Part shown: positions 1 to 8,349 of the stretch, one piece after another | Layout: each line of letters begins with the position of its first letter | Position numbering within the stretch: position 1 is the stretch's first letter | Origin: Poriferisodalis sp965204195 | GTDB lineage: Bacteria; Actinomycetota; Acidimicrobiia; Acidimicrobiales; Poriferisodalaceae | Direction: 5' to 3' | DNA: 64,000 nt | Assembly (NCBI RefSeq): GCF_965204195.1 | Contig: NZ_OZ241975.1 | Span: forward strand, 2,480,001-2,544,000 | The notes under the pieces: model-generated | Told to the model about the DNA's origin: nothing | What the model saw: only the letters and a program-made list of their open reading frames with translations | Database searches by the model: none | Made by a program: the position numbers and the translations under genes

Positions 1-41
1 TACGTCGTCGAGCACAGTGAGGGCAGCCGCTCATCACAATC

Positions 42-767
42 TCACCGAGACGCTGCCGGTGCGCATTCAGGCAAGAATTCAGCGGTGCATTCCGAGGGAT
101 CGAGACGGGGGATGACAATGTCAGGGTTAGCGACCATGAAGTCCTTTATCGCCTTCCGGTAGTGCTCGTCTCTTAACGCCAAGAGACTGTCGCGTTCAAT
201 AGCATCCAGTGTCGGATAGGACTCGGCCCACTGCGCACACTCATGGCGCAGATCCAAGTATTCCTCGCGCCGAGGTCCAGTCTGCGCCTCGTCACGCGCC
301 GGATTGTCCCACGGGCGGTCGTCCAGCACGTCGGCTGGCCAGCCGTGATCCTCGGCACACGCTCGCATAGCATCGAAGTGCGCAGTTTCAAGCTTTCCGC
401 CGGGCCCGATTTCCTTCGGCATATCTTCCTTGGCGGCAATGATCTGCAGAACAAGAGCCTCTGCATAGAACCAGCGGTTTCGCTCCGTATCCGAGGCATC
501 CTCGTTGAGCCATCTCGTCTGCTCGTCGTCGTGTGTATAGCGTTCTTCGATGGTTCGGAATCGCGCGAATACCTGGCCAGAATGGAGATACTCCTCAATC
601 ACCTCATCGACCCCGACCACTTCGTCTGCATATTCGCGAAACTCGGCGTCGTTGAGACTTCGTAAATCCACGCTGTCGCCGCGCCCCCAGACGAATGCGC
701 CGATAGCGACAAGCGTCAGCACAAGCACTGCGATCGCAGATCCAAGCGCGACACGGTTTTTGTTCAT
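42..767 (-). CDS. membrane-anchored protein of unknown function
   Basis: 241 aa. A single hydrophobic segment at residues about 7-27 (AIAVLVLTLVAIGAFVWG) follows a short basic N-terminus, so the protein is probably anchored with its body outside the cell. The rest is acidic, helical-looking and charged, with four cysteines (two near the C-terminus, ECTAEFLPEC). I recognise no family. It is the last gene of the minus-strand exported-protein series and directly follows the phospholipase-A2-tipped giant gene. That position, and a base composition lower in GC than the giant repeats, would suit a partner or immunity protein for that enzyme, but this is inference from position only. The start ATG is preceded by an AGGAAA-type ribosome site. 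Confidence 0.7.
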   Translation of the reverse strand: MNKNRVALGSAIAVLVLTLVAIGAFVWGRGDSVDLRSLNDAEFREYADEVVGVDEVIEEYLHSGQVFARFRTIEERYTHDDEQTRWLNEDASDTERNRWFYAEALVLQIIAAKEDMPKEIGPGGKLETAHFDAMRACAEDHGWPADVLDDRPWDNPARDEAQTGPRREEYLDLRHECAQWAESYPTLDAIERDSLLALRDEHYRKAIKDFMVANPDIVIPRLDPSECTAEFLPECAPAASR

Positions 768-861
768 GCCCTGATTTCCTTCAACGATGGCTGAAGTTCA
801 GCCGGTCCCTTCGGTTGGCAGATCATCGGCCGCGCCCGAACGGCTTCCATACAGCTATGAG

Positions 862-3800
862 TCATAGCGTTCCCCAGTCATAGGATGAGTAGCTGACCGG
901 GACGAGATCCAATGCCGTCCTTATGAATAAGGCGGTTCGCAGGCAGTCCCCGAGAGCGTCCAACGTGAGAATTCTCCACGTGAAGTAGGCGGAAGTCGGC
1001 GAGTTTCCGTCGCGATTCGCGTTGCATAGAAGGCGTAGATCGGCGAGCATTCGGGCGTTTGATTCCTTGGAGGATGCTTCTGTCCATATGGCAGGTTCCG
1101 TGGTGTGCTGGTTGAGCCAGGTCATTCGGTGCAGGTTCTTCCAGTTGAAATCGTGCCGCATGCACGCGTACACGAAAGCCACTTTGGCACCGTTGAAACG
1201 CGGATAGTCCCTGAACCATTGGGATTGGATTGCTTCGTCCCAGGTTGTTCGGTCAGTCTCGCCAATTACAACACCCCAAAAATCCCGCAGTAGCGCAGCC
1301 ATAACCCTGTCGACGACAGCGTCACCCGCGGCCACGGCTCCTTCGGGAATGCTGCAGCGGTCAACTCCGAAAGACAGCCACGGGTATTCTTCACTGTTGG
1401 GATCAAACAGATCGTCAGGACCGGTCCGGTTCGCCTCGATCGGGTGTGCATCGTAGTCGCGTGTACCGCGGGCATCGAGGAACTCCTCGAGCGTGAAGCC
1501 CGCACCGTCAAGCCAGATGTTCCCGAGCTTCTTGACATCCTCGTAGGCCTCATCCACTGAAGGCATTGTCGCGGCGACCGTGAACCTGTTTGTAGTGAGA
1601 GGCGAACGCAGGCTGGCGGGTGGCATCGCGGCCTCGATGAGATAGCTGCCCGGCCGAATGTCGGCTGCAGCAAAGCGCAGCGCGCGGCCGTCCTCAGCGA
1701 CCGCTGACTCCCTGAAGAGGGCAAGCGGCGGGGTCAGCGCAGTCGCGCCGTCCGGGCCCAAGGGCCACACGACCACAGACAGCTGTGGCAGAACAGCACG
1801 CGGACCAGGTCGATTCACCGTGCCGATCGGATGGGCATTGGGAGGCAACATAAAGTCGATCTGCAACCCATAGCTCGACCGAGACGTTTCTTCCGCCGGG
1901 ATGTCGAACAGGAAATAGCCGGCCGTCCTTCCCGCCACTGACACCGAGTCACAGTCCTGCACATACAATTCCCGGGTCACGACCCGTCGCCAGCGCCGCC
2001 CCAGATCACGGCCGTTCGGCATCGAAGCAAAGCAACCCGCGTCGAGTGTGGGCGTGAGGGGTTGGCAGGTGCCGTCGGGGCCGGGCCGGGACCCGGTCTG
2101 GCAGTAGGAGGTGACAGTGATGGTGTCTGTACTGGTGTGCCCGGACGCGGTGAATGCGAGCGTGATGGTGGTGGTGAGGGCCTTGTCGGGTGTGACGTCG
2201 ACATCGACGCTGCCGTCCCCCGCGGAGACCGCGGCGTTCAACCCTCGGGGGCTGACGGACTGCACGGTCACAGCAGCGTCGCTTGGGGCGTAATCGATCT
2301 CGACGCGGCTGGTCTGGCCGACGGTCGCGGTGAGCGTGGCGGGCAGGTCGTCTGATTGGACGGCGAAGTCGCCTTCGACGGTGAGCCGGTAGCCGCCTGT
2401 GCTGTTGCTGAGGGCTGTGGTGGCCTCGACGGTGTAGGTGCCGGCGGTGAGACGGATGCCGTCAAGTTGGGTGGCGTCGCCGTGCAGGTTGTTGTGGCTG
2501 TGCAGCACGGCACCGCCCGAGCCGTGCCCGTCGAGCAGCAGCAGGTAGGTGTCGAGTGCGTCGTTGCCGGTGTCGGTGGGCTCGAGGTCGACGCTGACCC
2601 AGCCTGAGGTGGCGAGCGTGAAGGTGTAGCGGTGCGCGTGGAACGTCGTCTGCGAGCCTGCCAGCCGCTGTCGGGACAGGCAGCTCGTGCGCGACAGAGA
2701 GCCCAAGAGCGTGCGCGTGCCGTGGCGCAGAACGCCCAGCGGCGACATGCAGTTCGACTCGTCACGCGCCACGAACCTCGCCGCGGCAGTCGCGGCCGCG
2801 TAGTCGGCCGCCCCGCACTCGACCTCGACGTCGAGCCAGCCCGTCGCCGTCGTGGTCACCGACACCGTGCGGCTCGTGCCAGTGCCGTCCTCGCTCGGCC
2901 GCCCGGCGATGCCGCCGGCATGGCGTGCCTTGCACTGTGCCGTGGCAGGGGCCACGTCGAACGTGCCGGTCATCACGCCGGCCCCGTCGCGCGAGTCGGG
3001 CACATAGTCGGTGATCCGCACGGGGGGTTCGCAGTCGATCTTGAGCACCGTAGTGTGCTCGGCCGTCCCGTCAATCCGCACGTCGAGAGTCACCTCGGCG
3101 TCGGAGGTGCAGGTGACCGTGCCAGCACCGGACCGGGCGAACACCACCTCGCCGCCGACCACACTGACGCTGAGGTCGCCGTCGTCGGGCGTCATCACCG
3201 TGGCACCGGCCTGCGCCGTCCAAACGAGCTTCATCCGGCTGGAGGAGCCGGTGGCTTCCGCGTCAACAGTGAGCGGGGTGCCTGCGGTCACAGTGCAGGC
3301 GAACGCCTGGTCCACACCAGCATCGAGCGTGCCGCGGTAGGGCCCGCAGGTGCCGCCTGAGGCGGCCTCGACGGTCACGTTGCTGACGGGGGTGAGGGCG
3401 GTGAGCGTGGAGGCGGCGGTGGCGGTGCCGTAGCCGGCGCGCCGGCAGGTGACGGTGATGTCGGTGTCGCCCAGCGCGGTCAACTCGGCGCTGAGGACGC
3501 GCCGCCCGCCGCCGGGGTCGGTGACAATGCCGACGTTGGAGGTGCAGGTCGCGTCGGCCGGCAGGACGGTGAAATAGTCGGTGGCGGTGCCTGTGCCGAC
3601 GCGGGGGTTGCCGTTGAGGTTGGAGATGAGCACCTCGAGCTGGGCGTCGACGCGCAGGTCGTAGCCGCCGGTGCGGCGCTTCTTGGCGGTGGTGGCCTCG
3701 ATGGTGTAGTCACCCGGGGCGAGCCGCAGACCTGTCAGGCGGGCGCCGTTGCGGGGCCCTGAGTTGTTGTCGCGGCCCACCACGGCGCCGGTGCCGTCTT

Positions 3801-6786
3801 GGGAGTGCCCCTCCAACAGCACCACATAGGCATCCAGGCCGCGCCGCGTCGGCGAGGCGACGTCGATGCGCACCGTGGCGGGGTTGACGAGCGTGAAGGT
3901 ATGCCGGCGCGCCGGGTAATGCTTGGAGCTGCCGCCGTCGCGCACACGCTGGGGCGACACGCATGCAGGGTTCTGCGCGATCGCGCCCGAACGGGTCGTG
4001 ACACCGTCGGCCAGGGCGCCCAGCGGATCATCGCAGGAATCGACATAGCTCGCCGTGAAGACGGCGGTCGCGGTGACGGGGGCGTGGCCCGGCGGGGTGC
4101 AGTCCACGCTCACCGTCGCCCCAACCACCCGACCCGGAACCGCCTTGAGACCCATCGACACCGTACGGGTGCCGCCGATCCCGGCAGTCACCTTCGGCTC
4201 GCTCGACGCCGACGCGGCCGTGCACCGCGCGGCGGCCGGCATCACCGTGAACACGCGCGACACCGTCACCGTGCCCGTGCCAGCTCCCGCAGCGTCCTCC
4301 AGGCCGGCAATGGCGCCTTGGTCCTCGCACACGACGCTCACGTTCGACACATGGGTGACCGCGCTGGGCCCCGAACCGACCTTGGCGGTGACCGTCACCG
4401 ACCCGTCCGCGGAGCACTCCAGCACAGCCGAGCCGGCCCGGCGCCATACGCCGGTCAACTCCCCGTTCGGCGCTGCGACCGCCGCGACCGCATCGGTCCG
4501 GCGGCTGCTGACCGCAGCTCCCCCTGAGGCCGACCAGCCGACCGAGATGCCGCGCACCTTGGCATCAGCCGTCACCGCCAGCACCAGCCGATGCGCGTCA
4601 GACAGCACACACCGGTAGCCCGCATCCGCACCTGCGGGCGCCGGCGACACCGCAGCACAGGTCTGCCCGCCGACAACCCCCGACAAGCCCGGCTCCTCGG
4701 CTGTGAGATCGACCTCCCCCACCCCGTCGGCGCGGCCGTCGTTGGTGCACGTGACGGTCACGGTGGCGGAGGTGCCGACGGTGACCTGTGCGCTGAGCAG
4801 CCGGTCCTGGGGCCGGCGAGTGTCGGGGGCAGTGACAGTGCCGGTGGGCGCGGCGGTGCAGTCGGCGGTGGCGGGTTCGACGGTGAACGCGTCGCTGACC
4901 GTGGCTTTGGTGCCCGCTGCGCTGTAACCGGTGGCGTCGCCGAGACTGGTGATGCGCACCGGGGTCTCGCAGTCGATGCCGATGTGTGTGGTGTGGGTGT
5001 CGTCGGCGGGATGCCGGCCGGCGGTGACCGTGGCGGTGGCGGCGCCGTCGTCGGTGCAAGCCAAGGTGGCGGTGGCGGTGCGCTGCCAGTCGCCGGTGGC
5101 GGCGTTGTCGGGGCCGATGACCGGCGTCGCAGCGGGCACGCTCCCAGGCGCGGCGGTGACTGCGCCAGTGGTGTCCCAGCTCGCGGCGATCGCGGCGCTG
5201 TCGGCGGTGGAGGTGAGCGTGACGGTGAGCGAGCTGTCCTCGGCGAGGGTGCAGCTGTGAGCGGCGTCTGCGTCCTGGGCCGCTGTTGCAGTGCAGGCGT
5301 CTTTGGGCGCGAACTTGGCGGTGACGGTGCCGATCTGGGGCCGCGGCTCGGCGGAGAACACCGCTTTGGCCACCCCGGGGCTGTGGTCGGGAGCGGTGCA
5401 GGTGACCGTCACGGTCGCGGCGCCGCCGGCCCACACGCGCGCCAGCACGGTGCGCGTGGCGGACAGGCTGCTCACCCACGGCGTGCCCACACCGCGGCCC
5501 ACAGCGGTGCCGGTGCAGCTCGCATCGGCCGGGCTGACAGTGAACTTGTCGCTGGCGTAGATCGCGCCATCGGCGGGCGCCGAATCCTCCAGGCCCGTTA
5601 CCGACACCGCCGGCAGGCGCCCTGCCAGGGTCACCTCGGCGGTTGTGGGCGAGCGGCCCACGGCGTCGCAGGCGACGGTGACGGTGTGGCTGAACGGCGC
5701 TGCGAGCCTCAGGCTGACGGTGCGCTCGCCCGGTGTGCGGGTCTTTGTCACCGAGGGGGTGACCCCTGCAGCGGTGGCGGTGCAGGCCGCATCCGCGGGC
5801 TCGACCGTGAACGTGCCGCTGGCAGTGAGGATGCCGCTGCCGGTCACCGCAGCATCCGCGAGACCGCTGATCGCCACCGGCGGCTCGTCGGGCGTGATCG
5901 TGCCGGTGAGAGTGAACGCGCCCGTGGCGATCGACACCGAGGTGGTCACCTCGATCGTGTACGTGATGCCCGCTGCCAGGGGCACGTCGGTGACCTCGGC
6001 GTCGGTGTCGGTGCCCGAGTCGTCGTCGGAGTCCTCCACGGTGACGCTGCCCGCCGAGCCCGACAGCACGTAGATGAACATGTCGGCCGCCGACGACGAC
6101 GCGGTGAACGTCGCCGTGGACGCCGTTGACACGCTCAGGGAGTACCGGAGCGCGTAGTACGGCGACTGGGCGTCTCCCTTGCGCAGCGACGTGCAGCCCG
6201 CCGCGAGCGTGCCGGTACGGGACACGGTGGCCGCCCCGAGCGTGCCGAGATGCTCGATGCACTCCGCGTCGATGGTGCAGCCCAGCGTCGCGGTGCCGGT
6301 ACGTCGCCAGCCGCTCGGCGACCCTTCCGGCGCGATCAGCGGAACAGCGCGCCGACCCTGAGCGCTGCGCACCACGCGCGCCGCGTCGCTGCTGCATTGC
6401 AATCTCCGCCGCCGCTGGTGGTTGCGCGCTGTGATAGAGGTCAGTGCACTGGCGGGGGTGAGGACGGCCTGCTGGTGGGCGGGGCCGCGGCCCACAGCGA
6501 TGCAGGAGACCGTGACCCACAACGATCCGAGCCCGTCGAGGGTCGAGGAGACAGTGCACCGCGGTGCACACGGCAGTTGACGGCGACACCATGAACGAAT
6601 CGGACACCCTCGCCGCGCTCGATCCCGGCGTTGATGTGCGCTTAGCGGCGCCATGTACACATCGATTGGCCGTTGATACCCAGCACCGCCGCGACCGCTG
6701 CCACCAGCCGGCCAGCCTCGACCAGGTCGATAACACGCCGCCGGAACTTTGCCAAATATCTCCTCGGCGCTATAGAGCCTCCTCAC
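862..6786 (-). CDS. giant modular repeat protein with C-terminal prokaryotic phospholipase A2 domain
   Basis: 1974 aa from a GTG start. No signal peptide is visible. The body (residues about 190-1600) is a chain of beta modules of 80-100 aa, each opening with a motif like ITSLGDATG or VTGLEDSAP and carrying a cysteine pair, plus PPC-type domains (motifs RRHTFTL, LDAYVVLLEGH, GDYTIEATT). The last 220 residues match the prokaryotic phospholipase A2 family (Streptomyces type): a DRC segment, then ACMRHDFNWKN with the catalytic His-Asp pair near residue 1878, and paired cysteines LLCN and DCLR. This tip is much poorer in GC than the repeats (53 percent in one hand-counted 60-base line at 1201, against 82 percent at 5401). 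The first 190 residues are a patchwork: they read out of frame through a decayed copy of modules seen intact at 20050-20300, then jump into a module start. The gene may therefore be 5-prime truncated or a silent copy. The phospholipase call is fairly firm; how or whether the protein is exported is open. Confidence 0.75.
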   Translation of the reverse strand: MRRLYSAEEIFGKVPAACYRPGRGWPAGGSGRGGAGYQRPIDVYMAPLSAHQRRDRARRGCPIRSWCRRQLPCAPRCTVSSTLDGLGSLWVTVSCIAVGRGPAHQQAVLTPASALTSITARNHQRRRRLQCSSDAARVVRSAQGRRAVPLIAPEGSPSGWRRTGTATLGCTIDAECIEHLGTLGAATVSRTGTLAAGCTSLRKGDAQSPYYALRYSLSVSTASTATFTASSSAADMFIYVLSGSAGSVTVEDSDDDSGTDTDAEVTDVPLAAGITYTIEVTTSVSIATGAFTLTGTITPDEPPVAISGLADAAVTGSGILTASGTFTVEPADAACTATAAGVTPSVTKTRTPGERTVSLRLAAPFSHTVTVACDAVGRSPTTAEVTLAGRLPAVSVTGLEDSAPADGAIYASDKFTVSPADASCTGTAVGRGVGTPWVSSLSATRTVLARVWAGGAATVTVTCTAPDHSPGVAKAVFSAEPRPQIGTVTAKFAPKDACTATAAQDADAAHSCTLAEDSSLTVTLTSTADSAAIAASWDTTGAVTAAPGSVPAATPVIGPDNAATGDWQRTATATLACTDDGAATATVTAGRHPADDTHTTHIGIDCETPVRITSLGDATGYSAAGTKATVSDAFTVEPATADCTAAPTGTVTAPDTRRPQDRLLSAQVTVGTSATVTVTCTNDGRADGVGEVDLTAEEPGLSGVVGGQTCAAVSPAPAGADAGYRCVLSDAHRLVLAVTADAKVRGISVGWSASGGAAVSSRRTDAVAAVAAPNGELTGVWRRAGSAVLECSADGSVTVTAKVGSGPSAVTHVSNVSVVCEDQGAIAGLEDAAGAGTGTVTVSRVFTVMPAAARCTAASASSEPKVTAGIGGTRTVSMGLKAVPGRVVGATVSVDCTPPGHAPVTATAVFTASYVDSCDDPLGALADGVTTRSGAIAQNPACVSPQRVRDGGSSKHYPARRHTFTLVNPATVRIDVASPTRRGLDAYVVLLEGHSQDGTGAVVGRDNNSGPRNGARLTGLRLAPGDYTIEATTAKKRRTGGYDLRVDAQLEVLISNLNGNPRVGTGTATDYFTVLPADATCTSNVGIVTDPGGGRRVLSAELTALGDTDITVTCRRAGYGTATAASTLTALTPVSNVTVEAASGGTCGPYRGTLDAGVDQAFACTVTAGTPLTVDAEATGSSSRMKLVWTAQAGATVMTPDDGDLSVSVVGGEVVFARSGAGTVTCTSDAEVTLDVRIDGTAEHTTVLKIDCEPPVRITDYVPDSRDGAGVMTGTFDVAPATAQCKARHAGGIAGRPSEDGTGTSRTVSVTTTATGWLDVEVECGAADYAAATAAARFVARDESNCMSPLGVLRHGTRTLLGSLSRTSCLSRQRLAGSQTTFHAHRYTFTLATSGWVSVDLEPTDTGNDALDTYLLLLDGHGSGGAVLHSHNNLHGDATQLDGIRLTAGTYTVEATTALSNSTGGYRLTVEGDFAVQSDDLPATLTATVGQTSRVEIDYAPSDAAVTVQSVSPRGLNAAVSAGDGSVDVDVTPDKALTTTITLAFTASGHTSTDTITVTSYCQTGSRPGPDGTCQPLTPTLDAGCFASMPNGRDLGRRWRRVVTRELYVQDCDSVSVAGRTAGYFLFDIPAEETSRSSYGLQIDFMLPPNAHPIGTVNRPGPRAVLPQLSVVVWPLGPDGATALTPPLALFRESAVAEDGRALRFAAADIRPGSYLIEAAMPPASLRSPLTTNRFTVAATMPSVDEAYEDVKKLGNIWLDGAGFTLEEFLDARGTRDYDAHPIEANRTGPDDLFDPNSEEYPWLSFGVDRCSIPEGAVAAGDAVVDRVMAALLRDFWGVVIGETDRTTWDEAIQSQWFRDYPRFNGAKVAFVYACMRHDFNWKNLHRMTWLNQHTTEPAIWTEASSKESNARMLADLRLLCNANRDGNSPTSAYFTWRILTLDALGDCLRTALFIRTALDLVPVSYSSYDWGTL
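5416..5538 (-). repeat. copy 1 of a long repeat shared by the three giant genes
   Basis: About 120 bases identical to blocks at 12085-12206 and 21466-21587. They encode the VGTPWVSSLSATRTVLAR module region. Long exact repeats in three genes on the same strand are substrates for recombination or gene conversion. Confidence 0.85.
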
Positions 6787-6852
6787 AGCTCATGACAGCA
6801 GAACCCAGCACCGCCGCCGCGCAAGACCCACGGAACACCAACGACCCTGCAC

Positions 6853-8349
6853 TCATTCATGGGCTCTGCCGATCCACACAAGGTATTGGTAGGGATCCGG
6901 GCCCTCTGACGGGGGAGCTGCAACGGTGACGGTGAGTTCGGGGTATTCAAAGCCTCGTAGATGAGGATGTTGCAGTGGCAGGCTCGTGATGACGCGGGAT
7001 GCCCAAATCTCGTCGCCTTGTTCGTTGTTGTGCATGTAGGTCGCTGCTACCGGAACCCGCAGGACTTCCACGACACGCTCTTGGTCCAAGAATGCGACGA
7101 ATGCGGCGAGCACGTCGACGCTGACTCCGTCCGCGTAGTGAGGGAGTCCTGGGTGCGATGTAGTGCGCAGACCCATTCTGCCGCAGTCGGACTGGATGGT
7201 ATGTCGACCGTTCGACGGAAGCGCTGAGCGAATTTCCTCAGGCAGCATGATCGGCACTGTTTGCGCGTTAGCTTCGAATGGTCCGTGCCCGCAGTTAAAG
7301 TTCACATTGCGCGAAAGGTCAGCCTCGGCACTAAGGCGCGCCTTGACAACAATCTGGTCGACTTGGAGAGTCGTGTCGGTCTCGGCGTGCTTCAGCTCGA
7401 ACGCGGCCAGCTCACCGGGCTGCATCGCCAATGGCCATGACCAGCTCTCGCCCCGATAGGTGACGCGCACATCGTATGCGAATTGACGGCGGGATCTGTT
7501 GCGGATCAACCCGCGGATTACCCCGTCTCGTTGGTCCACCGAACCGGCCACCACTTCGACGCGCCCCACCGGCGTGTCCGCCGGTGCGAACTGGATGAAG
7601 GGATGATGTGTTGAGTATCCCGTGATGCCACGCGCTTCGATCCCGAAGGGAAGAGAATCCCATTGTTCGACGCGTAGTTCGCGGGCATATTGTCGGCCCC
7701 ACGCGAATGCCTCGTCCTTCGTCTCGAAGAGCGGGCTGGAGACGTAGTCGACGACTAACGCATACCGTGCAAAGAGCCCGTCGGGCTCGCGTTCCATGCG
7801 ACAGTCTGCAGACAAGCGGCCCCAATCAGACTGAAACTCCGCGAGAGCGTTTACCGAGGGCTCGAACCCATACCAGATGACATATGCGCCCCGAATGTCG
7901 CATACGTCGAACACTTGGCCGCTCGGCCCACCGGCCTGCGATGGCAGCGGCAAAGGCTCGTCCCAGAACGGGCCGGGCAGGTCATCAGCGCCAAGAGAAA
8001 ACAACGAACCGTCGCGCACCACCGGCAACGCGCGCACATAGTCGGAACGGCCGAAGGGCGACCCGAGGGAACTGGACGCGAGAACGGATTCGCCCGCCGA
8101 GTCTTCCCGCGCGGAACGCTCAGACGACCCCGACGAACCTACCCGTACGTCACTCACACTGCCGGGCACCGGAAGATGTGCCCGTGCTCGCCCCGGTTCC
8201 GACACCGGCGCAGCTGGCGAGCCTTGAGCGGGTGATCCGTCACACGCAAACAGGACCGTCAATGCCACCAAGAACACGGGACTGCTCAACACGCGCAAGA
8301 GACTCTTGTGACCTGACCGGCGCGATCGCTGAATGCGCATCGTCTTCAT
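6853..8349 (-). CDS. large secreted lipoprotein of unknown function
   Basis: 498 aa. The basic N-terminus is followed by a hydrophobic stretch and a lipobox ending LTVLFAC (cysteine near residue 36), so it is predicted to be lipid-anchored on the outer face of the membrane. The mature part begins with a Ser/Pro/Gly-rich linker; the rest is mixed alpha/beta with scattered cysteines and no family I recognise. Its ATG overlaps the stop of the upstream giant gene by one base (TGATG), so the two are translationally coupled. GC is lower than in the giant repeats and similar to the lysozyme-like tip of the upstream gene, suggesting that tip and lipoprotein travelled together. A cognate immunity or inhibitor lipoprotein is one reading, on position alone. 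Confidence 0.7.
   Translation of the reverse strand: MKTMRIQRSRRSGHKSLLRVLSSPVFLVALTVLFACDGSPAQGSPAAPVSEPGRARAHLPVPGSVSDVRVGSSGSSERSAREDSAGESVLASSSLGSPFGRSDYVRALPVVRDGSLFSLGADDLPGPFWDEPLPLPSQAGGPSGQVFDVCDIRGAYVIWYGFEPSVNALAEFQSDWGRLSADCRMEREPDGLFARYALVVDYVSSPLFETKDEAFAWGRQYARELRVEQWDSLPFGIEARGITGYSTHHPFIQFAPADTPVGRVEVVAGSVDQRDGVIRGLIRNRSRRQFAYDVRVTYRGESWSWPLAMQPGELAAFELKHAETDTTLQVDQIVVKARLSAEADLSRNVNFNCGHGPFEANAQTVPIMLPEEIRSALPSNGRHTIQSDCGRMGLRTTSHPGLPHYADGVSVDVLAAFVAFLDQERVVEVLRVPVAATYMHNNEQGDEIWASRVITSLPLQHPHLRGFEYPELTVTVAAPPSEGPDPYQYLVWIGRAHE

Noticed and set aside
4591..6129. Long open frames on the plus strand opposite the giant genes (also 10479-12797, 19881-21989 and 22206-24359)
   Set aside because: They are Gly/Arg/Ala-rich shadows of very GC-rich repeat genes, with no domain or start signals.
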